Shown here piece by piece: positions 1 through 5,807 of a DNA stretch of 15,069 bases. Position numbers and translations under genes: made by a program. The notes beneath the pieces are model-generated. The model was not told the DNA's origin. It ran no database searches and saw only the letters and a program-made list of their open reading frames with translations. How positions within the stretch are numbered: the stretch's first letter is position 1; each line of letters starts with the position of its first letter. The stretch lies in assembly GCA_002923335.1 (NCBI GenBank), contig BEHZ01000030.1, positions 1-15,069 of the forward strand, read 5' to 3'. This DNA is from a bacterium HR23 (lineage in GTDB: Bacteria; Chloroflexota; Dehalococcoidia; Lucifugimonadales; HRBIN23).

Positions 1-71
1 TGTTCGGGTTCAGTATGCTCGGGGACGCCCTACGGGACCTGCTGGACCCCCGTTTACGGGGCAGGCAGTAA
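1..71 (+). CDS. ABC transporter permease, DppC/OppC family, C-terminal end only
   Basis: Only the last 22 codons lie in the window, in the frame starting at base 3 and ending with TAA at 69-71. They read FGFSMLGDALRDLLDPRLRG then RQ. A tail of the form N/S-x-LGDxLRDxLDPRLR is the typical C-terminus of inner-membrane permeases of the binding-protein-dependent dipeptide/oligopeptide/nickel ABC transporters (DppC/OppC), where it follows the last transmembrane helix. The gene starts beyond the left edge. It is presumably the last or near-last gene of a peptide-uptake operon; the next gene, 81 bp on, is phage-derived and unrelated. Which substrate is transported cannot be told from this fragment. 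Confidence 0.8.
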   Translation, partial: FGFSMLGDALRDLLDPRLRGRQ

Positions 72-92
72 GGCTTTCCTGCCACCTCCCCC

Positions 93-122
93 TTCCCTCT
101 AAGGGAACATTTGTTCTATTCT
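93..122 (+). promoter_or_regulatory. Candidate promoter with LexA/SOS-box-like operator upstream of the capsid gene
   Basis: Bases 105-116 read GAACATTTGTTC, an exact match to GAAC-N4-GTTC, the core of the Gram-positive (Bacillus-type) LexA box. It directly abuts a TATTCT -10-like hexamer at 117-122; a weak TTCCCT -35-like hexamer lies at 93-98 with an 18-bp spacer. The operator would fill the spacer, where LexA would block polymerase. This sits 37 bp before the capsid ATG. The exact match is seen in the sequence; that the host LexA recognises this motif is inferred. Confidence 0.55.
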
Positions 123-152
123 TCTGCCCAGACGACTGAAGGAGGTGGCGTT

Positions 153-1043
153 ATGGCCCTGACCATGGCGGAAGCCAGCAAACTCTCCAACGATGTGCTC
201 CTGCGGGGGGTTGTGGAGACCATTGTGCAGGAGAGCCCCGTTCTGCAGATGCTCCCCTTTATAGAGGTGGTGGGCAACGGGCTCACCTATGTGCAGGAGA
301 ACACCCTCCCCACTGCCCAGTTCTACGATGTGGGCGACACGTGGGCCGAATCCACCCCCACCTTCACCCAGGTAACGGCGACCCTGCGCATCCTGGGTGG
401 GGATGCGGATATAGATAACTTCCTGCGCACCACCCGCTCCAACATCCAGGACCTGGAATCCGCCGTGGTGCAACTGAAGGCCAAAGCCCTCCGCATGCAG
501 TTTGAAGACACCTTCATCAACGGCGATACCGCCCTCAACCCCAAAGCCTTTGACGGCATAGACAAACTCACCCCTGCCGGTCAAACGGTCAGCATGGGGC
601 CTAACGGGGGCACCCTGACCCTGGACAAACTGGACGAACTGATAGACAAGGTGCGGGGCGGGAAGCCCCATCTGCTCCTCATGTCCCGTCGCTCCCGGCG
701 CAAACTCACCGCCCTGGCACGGGCCGCCGGCTCCGGCCTCATCGTGGCGGACCGCAACCAGTTCGGCCAAATGGTGGAGTTCTACGACGGCATCCCTATC
801 GCTGTCAACGACTTCATCCCCGACAACAAGACGGTGGGCACCGCGACGGACTGCTCCACCATCTACGCCCTCCAGGTGGGAGAGGGGGCGGTGATGGGCC
901 TCACCGCCCCCGGGGGCCTCACGGTGGAGCGGGTCGGTTCCCTGGAGAGCAAGGATGCTACCCGCATCCGTGTGAAGTGGTATGTTGCGCTAGCGGTGTT
1001 CAACACCCTGAAGGTGTCTAAAATCGTCGGCGTCCGGGACTAG
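153..1043 (+). CDS. Phage major capsid protein, HK97-fold-like (296 aa)
   Basis: This is predicted to be the building block of an icosahedral phage shell. The start is the ATG at 153, because GGAGGT at 141-146 sits 6 bp before it; an in-frame upstream start at 111 lacks such a site. Visible features match the HK97 fold loosely: an N-terminal helix region (residues 5-30), an extended loop region (about 45-90), a long spine-helix-like stretch (95-120) ending in FINGD, the NGD turn typical after the spine helix, followed by a FDGID loop, then an A-domain-like region with YDGIPIAVNDFIP near residues 211-223. At 296 aa it lacks the roughly 100-residue N-terminal delta/scaffold domain of classical HK97 proteins, and no prohead protease is nearby. 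Its TAG stop at 1041-1043 shares the palindrome CTAG with the stop of the opposing gene. An encapsulin-type shell is an alternative, but the phage-like neighbours argue for a virus origin. Confidence 0.75.
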   Translation: MALTMAEASKLSNDVLLRGVVETIVQESPVLQMLPFIEVVGNGLTYVQENTLPTAQFYDVGDTWAESTPTFTQVTATLRILGGDADIDNFLRTTRSNIQDLESAVVQLKAKALRMQFEDTFINGDTALNPKAFDGIDKLTPAGQTVSMGPNGGTLTLDKLDELIDKVRGGKPHLLLMSRRSRRKLTALARAAGSGLIVADRNQFGQMVEFYDGIPIAVNDFIPDNKTVGTATDCSTIYALQVGEGAVMGLTAPGGLTVERVGSLESKDATRIRVKWYVALAVFNTLKVSKIVGVRD

Positions 1044-1429
1044 GGCCCCACAGGGGCCTCGCGCACCAGCACCACCAGGAGGGTTAGAGCCATGCCTGCC
1101 ATCCCCAGCACCGTGAGCACCACCGACGCCCCCACCAGGGCGAAAGACGACGCCCATCGAGTCCGGGGGAGGAGCAAGGGCACGACGCTGACTCCCCACA
1201 GGGGCAACACCAGGGGGCGCAGGGGCTGGGCCTGGGGGATCAGCCCGAGGAAGGCCCCCGCCGCCCAGAAGGCCAGCCCCGCCGCCACCACCCCTAGCCC
1301 CCGAGCGATGACCTCATCGCCCAGACGGGGCTGGCGTCCACGCCCCAGCAGGTGCCTCTGGGCGGTGAACAGGGCGCCCCACACCAGCACCCCCCATCCG
1401 GCGATGACCAACAGCGTCGCAAAACTCAT
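1040..1429 (-). CDS. Small four-helix membrane protein encoded antisense within the phage cluster
   Basis: This 129-aa protein has four hydrophobic segments: about residues 3-22 (starting FATLLVIAGWGVLVWGALF), 41-62, 70-88 and 93-120. A charged loop containing RGRQPRLGDE joins helices 1 and 2. I do not recognise a family. Codon use resembles the neighbours, and the opposite frame is R/P/T-rich low-quality sequence, so this strand is the coding one. The start at 1429 follows a promoter-like pair (TTGGCC, 17 bp, TATGCT) so closely that the mRNA would be nearly leaderless; a GGAGG is only 1 bp from ATG, and an upstream extension to 1519 is possible but less likely. It converges on the capsid gene with a shared CTAG double stop. 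Opposite orientation with a private promoter inside a phage module is typical of a moron; a holin or exclusion protein is also possible. Confidence 0.6.
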   Translation of the reverse strand: MSFATLLVIAGWGVLVWGALFTAQRHLLGRGRQPRLGDEVIARGLGVVAAGLAFWAAGAFLGLIPQAQPLRPLVLPLWGVSVVPLLLPRTRWASSFALVGASVVLTVLGMAGMALTLLVVLVREAPVGP

Positions 1430-1435
1430 GCCTCC

Positions 1436-1464
1436 AGCATATCTCGCCTCCTGCACGGGGCCAA
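1436..1464 (-). promoter_or_regulatory. Candidate promoter of the antisense membrane-protein gene
   Basis: Reading the - strand, TTGGCC (bases 1464-1459, 4/6 match to TTGACA) is followed by a 17-bp spacer and TATGCT (1441-1436, 4/6 match to TATAAT). A start site 7 nt after the -10 falls on or next to the A of the ATG at 1429, which predicts a leaderless transcript. The promoter overlaps the ribosome-site region of the + strand gene starting at 1482. Confidence 0.4.
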
Positions 1465-1481
1465 GCCATCGGAGGTAGCCC

Positions 1482-1859
1482 ATGCCCAATGTGCGCCTGG
1501 ACGCCAATGCGATTCCCAAGGGGCCTATCTACGACCCCACACCCTCCGCCATGCACCGCTCCGCCGTTAGCGCCGTGGACACCGCCGACCCGTCCGGCAC
1601 CGCCGGCATAGACACCGACGGCTACGAGGAGTGCCGGTTTGACTTGGACATCGCCGGGAGCGGGTTCACCAGCCTGGAGGTGCAGGTGCTCTTCTGGAAC
1701 CCCCGCCAGGGGGCGTGGTTCGGAGGCGGGAAGCGCCTCTTCACCGCCCCCGGCAGGTATGCCCTGGCGGTGTCCGTGCGGGGGCAAAGGGTCTTCCTGA
1801 AGGTAACCGCCTTCACCGGCACCTCTTTTACCCTGAACGTGGATTACACCCTTAGTTAG
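1482..1859 (+). CDS. Small beta-rich phage structural protein, possible head decoration protein
   Basis: This encodes 125 aa. GGAGGT at 1471-1476 lies 5 bp before the ATG. No signal peptide or membrane segment is seen. The first 45 residues are polar and extended (Pro, Asp, Ala, Ser-rich), and the remainder alternates hydrophobic and polar residues as in a beta-sandwich, for example FTSLEVQVLFWNPRQGAWF and GRYALAVSVRGQRVFLKVTAF, ending NVDYTLS. I do not recognise a named family. Position between the capsid gene and the fibre-like gene suggests a capsid surface (decoration) or neck protein. The next gene starts 9 bp after its TAG, so the two are co-transcribed. Function is inferred from position and fold type only. 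Confidence 0.6.
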   Translation: MPNVRLDANAIPKGPIYDPTPSAMHRSAVSAVDTADPSGTAGIDTDGYEECRFDLDIAGSGFTSLEVQVLFWNPRQGAWFGGGKRLFTAPGRYALAVSVRGQRVFLKVTAFTGTSFTLNVDYTLS

Positions 1860-1868
1860 GAGGAGGAG

Positions 1869-2414
1869 ATGCCTCTACGTTTGGCAGGTGAGATGCTCAC
1901 CGTGAACGGGGTGGACGGCCTCGGATGGCTACGGGAGGTGCGGGCGTGGGACGCCAGCCCTGCCTTGGTGGTGGACCAGCAGGGCACCGGACGCCTCCTG
2001 GAACTGCGCAAGGCAGGTTCCGCTGTATGGTTGGTGGACTCCTCGGGCCACTTCCTGGCCGCCCTTGATGGGTGGTGGGATATTGGCCAACCGGGAGCCA
2101 ACAGGCCACGCCATATCTACACCTGGGGAGATGTGTGGGCAGGGTCCTGGCTCCGTGCAGGATACGGCGCATACCTGGGCGGGGTCTCCCCTTCCTGGTG
2201 GAAGTTTGACCCCCAGGCGACCAGGTTCCTCATCCGGGACGATACCAGCGCCCTGGACAAAGTGGCCATTACTCGGGGGGTGCTCCCTGCGGATGGCGCC
2301 ACCGCCCTCTCCCTGGAGCGCCGTGCCGGAGGCGCCAGCGCTTTAGTCGCCGTCCAATGGAAGGACGCCTCCGCCCTCTCGGCCGGCGATAAGGTGCTCC
2401 TTTTGGCCGGTTAG
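1869..2414 (+). CDS. Phage fibre-like protein (181 aa)
   Basis: The start is well supported: AGGAGGAG directly precedes the ATG. Residues 32-64 (beginning ALVVDQQGTGRLLEL, then RKAGSAVWLVDSSGHFLA) follow the repeated pattern L-x-VDQxGTGxxLELRxxGxxVxxVxxxG found in fibre and appendage proteins of phages. Residues 71-92 (DIGQPGANRPRHIYTWGDVW) resemble the 'lGs-x-x-R-x-r-x-iY' element often seen near the end of tail-fibre shafts. The last 40 residues look like a small beta-barrel. The protein is much shorter than a classical tail fibre and lacks a chaperone or peptidase tail. It probably forms a surface fibre or spike on the particle. Motif resemblance is from family knowledge; adhesion or receptor binding is inferred. 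Confidence 0.55.
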   Translation: MPLRLAGEMLTVNGVDGLGWLREVRAWDASPALVVDQQGTGRLLELRKAGSAVWLVDSSGHFLAALDGWWDIGQPGANRPRHIYTWGDVWAGSWLRAGYGAYLGGVSPSWWKFDPQATRFLIRDDTSALDKVAITRGVLPADGATALSLERRAGGASALVAVQWKDASALSAGDKVLLLAG

Positions 2415-2434
2415 AACCCTAACAGGAGGTGGCA

Positions 2435-2671
2435 ATGCCCAGACAAGTAGTCTTTGACACCATCGCCATTGATTACGGGCGGGTGGAGGTCTCCCCCGAG
2501 GGGGGCGTGCGCCTGGTGGTGCACTACAGGGTGGCCTCCTCTACGGCGCCGGACTATGCCCAGTGGAAGGACAGGGATGTGTCTGCCCTGCTGACTCCCG
2601 AGGAACAGCAGACCATACGCGCCATGGCGGGGCGTATCCACCAGGCCCTGGTGCAGGAGGAACTGGCGTGA
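2435..2671 (+). CDS. Small phage-cluster protein of unknown function (78 aa)
   Basis: The ATG at 2435 is chosen over the GTG at 2429 because AGGAGG at 2424-2429 lies 5 bp before it. The N-terminal half alternates like beta strands (VVFDTIAIDYGRVEV, then VRLVVHYRV); the C-terminal half is a predicted amphipathic helix (LLTPEEQQTIRAMAGRIHQAL). No family is recognised. It overlaps the next gene by four bases (GTGA), so translation of the pair is coupled. In phages, genes of this size between capsid and adaptor genes often encode neck, tail-completion or accessory structural proteins, but nothing in the sequence decides this. Confidence 0.6.
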   Translation: MPRQVVFDTIAIDYGRVEVSPEGGVRLVVHYRVASSTAPDYAQWKDRDVSALLTPEEQQTIRAMAGRIHQALVQEELA

Positions 2672-2898
2672 GGCTGAAGGCCCAGGACCTCCTGCGCTTG
2701 CGCCGTCTGCACCTGGCCCTCCAAAGGGCTAAGGTCGCCCTCGCCCACGCCCAGGCCGATTGGGAGGAAGCGGTGGCGGAGATAGAGGAGGCTTACGGCC
2801 TGGTGGGGAGGCGGGTGCAGGTGGACATCGCCACAGGGGAGATACAGGTAGAGGAAGCCCTCAAGACGCCCCCTATCTCCCAGGAGGCACGGCCATGA
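2668..2898 (+). CDS. Small coiled-coil phage-cluster protein (76 aa)
   Basis: Translation most likely starts at the GTG at 2668, with AGGAGG at 2655-2660 seven bases upstream. It overlaps the preceding stop (GTGA) and its own TGA overlaps the next ATG (ATGA at 2895-2898), giving a three-gene coupled set. Residues 5-50 (starting KAQDLLRLRRLHLALQRAK) form a long charged helix with heptad-like Leu/Ala spacing, likely a coiled coil; the rest (VGRRVQVDIATGEIQVEEA) is beta-like. No family is recognised. A small scaffold or connector role is possible but unproven. Confidence 0.55.
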   Translation: MRLKAQDLLRLRRLHLALQRAKVALAHAQADWEEAVAEIEEAYGLVGRRVQVDIATGEIQVEEALKTPPISQEARP

Positions 2899-3530
2899 GC
2901 CTTCCCGCCCTGCGTGCCTTGCTTCGCCAGGACCTGAAGGACACCGATCCCGGCGCCTACCGCTGGAGCGATGCCGACCTGGACCGCCACCTCCAGCATG
3001 CTGTCCGCGACCTCTCCCTGGCCATCCCCCGGGAGACCCAGGCGGAGTTGACCACCACACCTGGCACTCGGAGCGTGTCCCTGGCGGGCCTCCCCGACCT
3101 CGTGCGGGTTGAGGCAGTGGAATACCCTGTAGGGCAGTGGCCCCCCTCCTATGTCCTCTTCAGCCTTTGGGGGAGCACCCTTACCCTCCTGGTGGACCCG
3201 CCTCCCCAAGGGGCCGAGCCGGTGCGCATCTACTACGGACGCCTCCACACCCTGGACGCCACCACCTCCACCATTCCCCCGCACCTGGAGGAACTCGTGG
3301 TGATGGGCGCCAGCGCCTATGCGGCCCTGGAGTGGGCCAGTTTCGCCACCAACCGCTCCAACCTGGGCGGGCCGGAGACCTGGCGCCACTTCCTTACCTG
3401 GGGGAAGGAGCGCCTCGCCCTTTTCCACCGCTCCCTGGACCGCCTAGCGGCCAACAACCGCCTCCGCCCTCGCCGTCTGTATGCCCCTGCGGAGGTGAGC
3501 CCCTCCCGCACCGACCCCTTCTCCGGCTAG
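2895..3530 (+). CDS. Head-tail adaptor-like phage protein (211 aa)
   Basis: The ATG at 2895 overlaps the previous stop and has AGGAGG at 2882-2887, 7 bp upstream. The N-terminal 45 residues (LPALRALLRQDLKDTDPG, then YRWSDADLDRHLQHAVRDL) have the helical layout 'W-x-D-x-x-L-x-x-x-L-x-x-A-V-x-D' seen in phage head-completion/adaptor (gp6-like) proteins that sit under the portal. A beta region follows (residues 55-120), then a helical C-terminal half (ELVVMGASAYAALEWASF, and TWGKERLALFHRSLDRL). The final 20 residues are basic and proline-rich. An adaptor normally docks on a portal dodecamer, yet no portal gene is in the window. The assignment rests on remembered family pattern and gene position, so other neck proteins remain possible. 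Confidence 0.55.
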   Translation: MSLPALRALLRQDLKDTDPGAYRWSDADLDRHLQHAVRDLSLAIPRETQAELTTTPGTRSVSLAGLPDLVRVEAVEYPVGQWPPSYVLFSLWGSTLTLLVDPPPQGAEPVRIYYGRLHTLDATTSTIPPHLEELVVMGASAYAALEWASFATNRSNLGGPETWRHFLTWGKERLALFHRSLDRLAANNRLRPRRLYAPAEVSPSRTDPFSG

Positions 3531-3532
3531 CC

Positions 3533-5503
3533 ATGCACCCCCTTACCTCCTCCCTTCGCTCCGCCCAGCAATCGGCGACCGGCGAGCCGGTGGTGCGGGT
3601 CAACCTTCGGGATACTCTGGCCGGCGCTCTTCGCCCGCGCCTTCAGCCCCTTTACCAGGGGAGCGAGCCCCCCTTCTTCCACGCCTCGGCAGTGGCGGGC
3701 GACGGCTCCCTATTGCGCGCCCGCACCGAGCCGGGCACTGGCAGGCTCTTGCTCCAGCGGGTCCCTGCCCCCGCCCCCGGCGCCGACTTCTCCCTCTGCA
3801 CACAGGTGGATACCGCGTCCCTAGTCTCCGGCATTGCCCTGGCGGCCCGTGGGCCCAACGCCTTGCTCTGCTTCGTGGACTTGAACGATGGGCGCACCAT
3901 CTACGCACGGGAAAGCACGGACTACGGCGCCACCTGGGGGGCACGCCAAACGGTGGCAGTGGCGCCCGAGGGCACCACCGTGGGCCACCTGGCGTGCGCC
4001 TACAACTCCGCTGGTGTCCCCGCCCTCTTTTACTCCCTTCCCCAAGGGGTCTATGGGTGCACCCGTAACGGGGGCTCCTGGAGCACCCCCGCCTTCTGGG
4101 GCATCATTACCGCCCAGGTTCTCGGCATAGGGGTCGCCTACTGGGGCGACTGGCACTTAGCCGTGGCCGGCCGGGAATCCCCCTCCCAGGATGCCCTTGT
4201 GTGGACACGCACCTTCGGCGACGGCGGCGTCTTCCCCTTCAAGACCTGGGGGCCGGTGCGGGAGGTCCTGCGGGCACGAGCGGGAAGCGGAACCCTCTAC
4301 CGCTACCCCTCCCTGGCGGTGGCCGACCCCCTCTCCGATGCCTACCGCCTCACCCTGGTGGAGGACCTGGACGGCACCCCGACCCTCCACTGGATGGCCA
4401 CCCTGCCGGGCACCTCCTTCACCGATGCCCTCTGGAAGGAGCCGGTGGCCGTTGACCTCCCCGCCCCCTATGGGGCGTGCCTGGCCACAGGGGGCGGGCG
4501 CCTCTTTCTCACCACCCCCTCCCGAGTGTGGATGGGTGGCCTCTCCCTTGCCCTGCAGGACGCCTCGGCCGACCTCCTTTCCCTGCGCTGGGAGGAGGGG
4601 ACAAACGGCGGAGAGGGCACCCTCCTCCTGCGCAACGACCACGGAGCCTACAACGCCCTCTCCCTCGGCTGGGAGGTGCTCTGCGCCCTGGGCTACCGCA
4701 CTGCCGAGGGGGAGGAGGTGCTCCTGCGCCTGGTGGGATGGGTGGAGGGCTGGGAACGCCTCCTGCTGGAGGGGCTTCCCCTGGTGCGTCTGCAGGTGCG
4801 GGACGCCTGGGGCCTGCTGGAAGACTGGAGGGCGCGCCGTCAGTTCTCCTGGAAGGGGGGAAGCGCCTTGGTGGCCGACATTCTGGCCTTCCTCCTCCGC
4901 CGGGTGGGCCTCTTCCTAGACGCCTCACAAGCCAGCGCCTTGGCTTTCCAGCGCAAGCCCGCCTTTACCCTGCCCCCAGGCACCTCAGCAGCCGAAGGAG
5001 TGCGCCGACTTCTGGACCCCTTGCCCGATCGCCTCCTCTTCCGGGGCACCCTGGGGATGCTGAAGGAGCGTCGGCCCGATGCCCCCACCGACTATACCTA
5101 CGGCCCTTCGCACCCCATCCAGGAGGGGTGGTGGGGGAGCCGTGCCTTCTCTGCCAACCGTCTCCAGGTGTTGTGGGTGGGGGGTATCCAGGAGGCTCTG
5201 GCCTGGGAGGACCTCTGGGCGGTAGGGGAGCACCTGCGCCAGGTGCGGGACATGAACGAGACCTCGGCCGAGGGCGCACGGGGGCGTGCCCTGCGGGAGA
5301 TATCCCGCCTCCGCCAGGAGGGGACCAGGGCGACCATCGCCATACGCCCCAACTGCGCCCAGGAGGTAGAGGACATCGTCGCTATAGAGGATGAACGGCT
5401 GGGGCTAGCCGGGGAGCGTTTCCGGGTGGTGGGCATTACTTGGGAGTTCGCCCGCTGGCCTCGCCCCCGCTGGCGCCAGACCCTTGCCCTTCAGGGGCTG
5501 TAA
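3533..5503 (+). CDS. Beta-propeller / tail-hub fusion protein (656 aa)
   Basis: The start at 3533 lies 2 bp after the preceding stop. No Shine-Dalgarno is seen, so translation is probably coupled. Residues about 55-340 look like a sialidase/BNR-type beta-propeller: residues 128-135 (STDYGATW) match the Asp-box S-x-D-x-G-x-T-W exactly, with further repeats that are degenerate. Residues 343 onward resemble phage tail-hub/baseplate proteins: SLRWEEGTNGGEGTLLLRN then DHGAYNAL, a G-W-x-V-x-x-x-x-GY strand and a later segment ending FRVVGITWEFARWPRPRW, typical of hub proteins that define a strand and return to a GITW-like end. A carbohydrate-binding or glycan-reading propeller joined to a hub is unusual. 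Sialidase catalytic residues (Arg triad, Tyr/Glu pair) are not evident, so a binding role is more likely than hydrolysis. There is no signal peptide. Confidence 0.55.
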   Translation: MHPLTSSLRSAQQSATGEPVVRVNLRDTLAGALRPRLQPLYQGSEPPFFHASAVAGDGSLLRARTEPGTGRLLLQRVPAPAPGADFSLCTQVDTASLVSGIALAARGPNALLCFVDLNDGRTIYARESTDYGATWGARQTVAVAPEGTTVGHLACAYNSAGVPALFYSLPQGVYGCTRNGGSWSTPAFWGIITAQVLGIGVAYWGDWHLAVAGRESPSQDALVWTRTFGDGGVFPFKTWGPVREVLRARAGSGTLYRYPSLAVADPLSDAYRLTLVEDLDGTPTLHWMATLPGTSFTDALWKEPVAVDLPAPYGACLATGGGRLFLTTPSRVWMGGLSLALQDASADLLSLRWEEGTNGGEGTLLLRNDHGAYNALSLGWEVLCALGYRTAEGEEVLLRLVGWVEGWERLLLEGLPLVRLQVRDAWGLLEDWRARRQFSWKGGSALVADILAFLLRRVGLFLDASQASALAFQRKPAFTLPPGTSAAEGVRRLLDPLPDRLLFRGTLGMLKERRPDAPTDYTYGPSHPIQEGWWGSRAFSANRLQVLWVGGIQEALAWEDLWAVGEHLRQVRDMNETSAEGARGRALREISRLRQEGTRATIAIRPNCAQEVEDIVAIEDERLGLAGERFRVVGITWEFARWPRPRWRQTLALQGL

Positions 5504-5512
5504 GGGGGGAGT

Positions 5513-5731
5513 ATGCTCCGCCTGGGCATCCTGCGGGCCTTTGACACCACCACCTACCGGGCGCAGGTGCAAATGGAGGGGAGCACCGGCCTGTGGATGG
5601 AGGATGTGCCCGTCGCCCGTAACATCCCACCGGCTGAGATGGTGGAGGGGCGACGGTGCCTCCTGGCCCTTTTTGACCCCTCCAACCCCTCGGACATGGT
5701 GGTGGTCGCCGTCTTCGTCGCCCCCGCCTAA
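5513..5731 (+). CDS. Small OB-fold-like baseplate/spike protein (72 aa)
   Basis: AAGGGGGG lies just upstream of the ATG at 5513, 9 bp after the hub-fusion gene. The pattern LGILRAFDTTTYRAQVQMEG, a Trp-containing middle (GLWMEDVPVARN), then a GRRCLLALFDPSNPSDMVVV end resembles the N-terminal OB domain of gpV/gp5-type spike and hub proteins, where a short barrel plugs the tip of a tail tube. Classical proteins carry a following beta-helix or needle domain, which is absent here: the gene stops right after the OB-like domain. It is the last gene of the phage-derived cluster. The family call is by pattern only. Confidence 0.5.
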   Translation: MLRLGILRAFDTTTYRAQVQMEGSTGLWMEDVPVARNIPPAEMVEGRRCLLALFDPSNPSDMVVVAVFVAPA

Positions 5732-5751
5732 TCCCCCGGGGCCTTCCCCCC

Positions 5752-5780
5752 TTCTCACCCCCGACCTGATGGCGTATGAT
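5752..5780 (+). promoter_or_regulatory. Candidate sigma-70-type promoter for the MBL-fold hydrolase gene
   Basis: TTCTCA (5752-5757, 4/6 to TTGACA) and TATGAT (5775-5780, 5/6 to TATAAT) are separated by exactly 17 bp. A start about 7 nt further on leaves an AAGGGGG ribosome site (5795-5801) and the GTG at 5808 inside the mRNA, while the ATG at 5769 would lie upstream of transcription. The promoter therefore also decides the gene start. Confidence 0.5.
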
Positions 5781-5807
5781 ACAGCCAAATGCGCAAGGGG
5801 GTGTGTC

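Noticed and set aside
1092..1478. A + strand frame between capsid and decoration genes
   Set aside because: Arg/Pro/Thr-rich with no ribosome site; the - strand frame encodes a sensible four-helix membrane protein with normal codon use.
4191..5394. Alternative + strand frames inside the propeller/hub gene
   Set aside because: Pro/Arg/Ser-rich frames overlapping a gene with Asp-box and hub-like motifs.
60..5800. Attachment-site direct repeats or an integrase bounding the phage cluster
   Set aside because: I compared the regions near 60-150 and 5730-5800 and saw no convincing repeat; no integrase, recombinase or tRNA gene is present.
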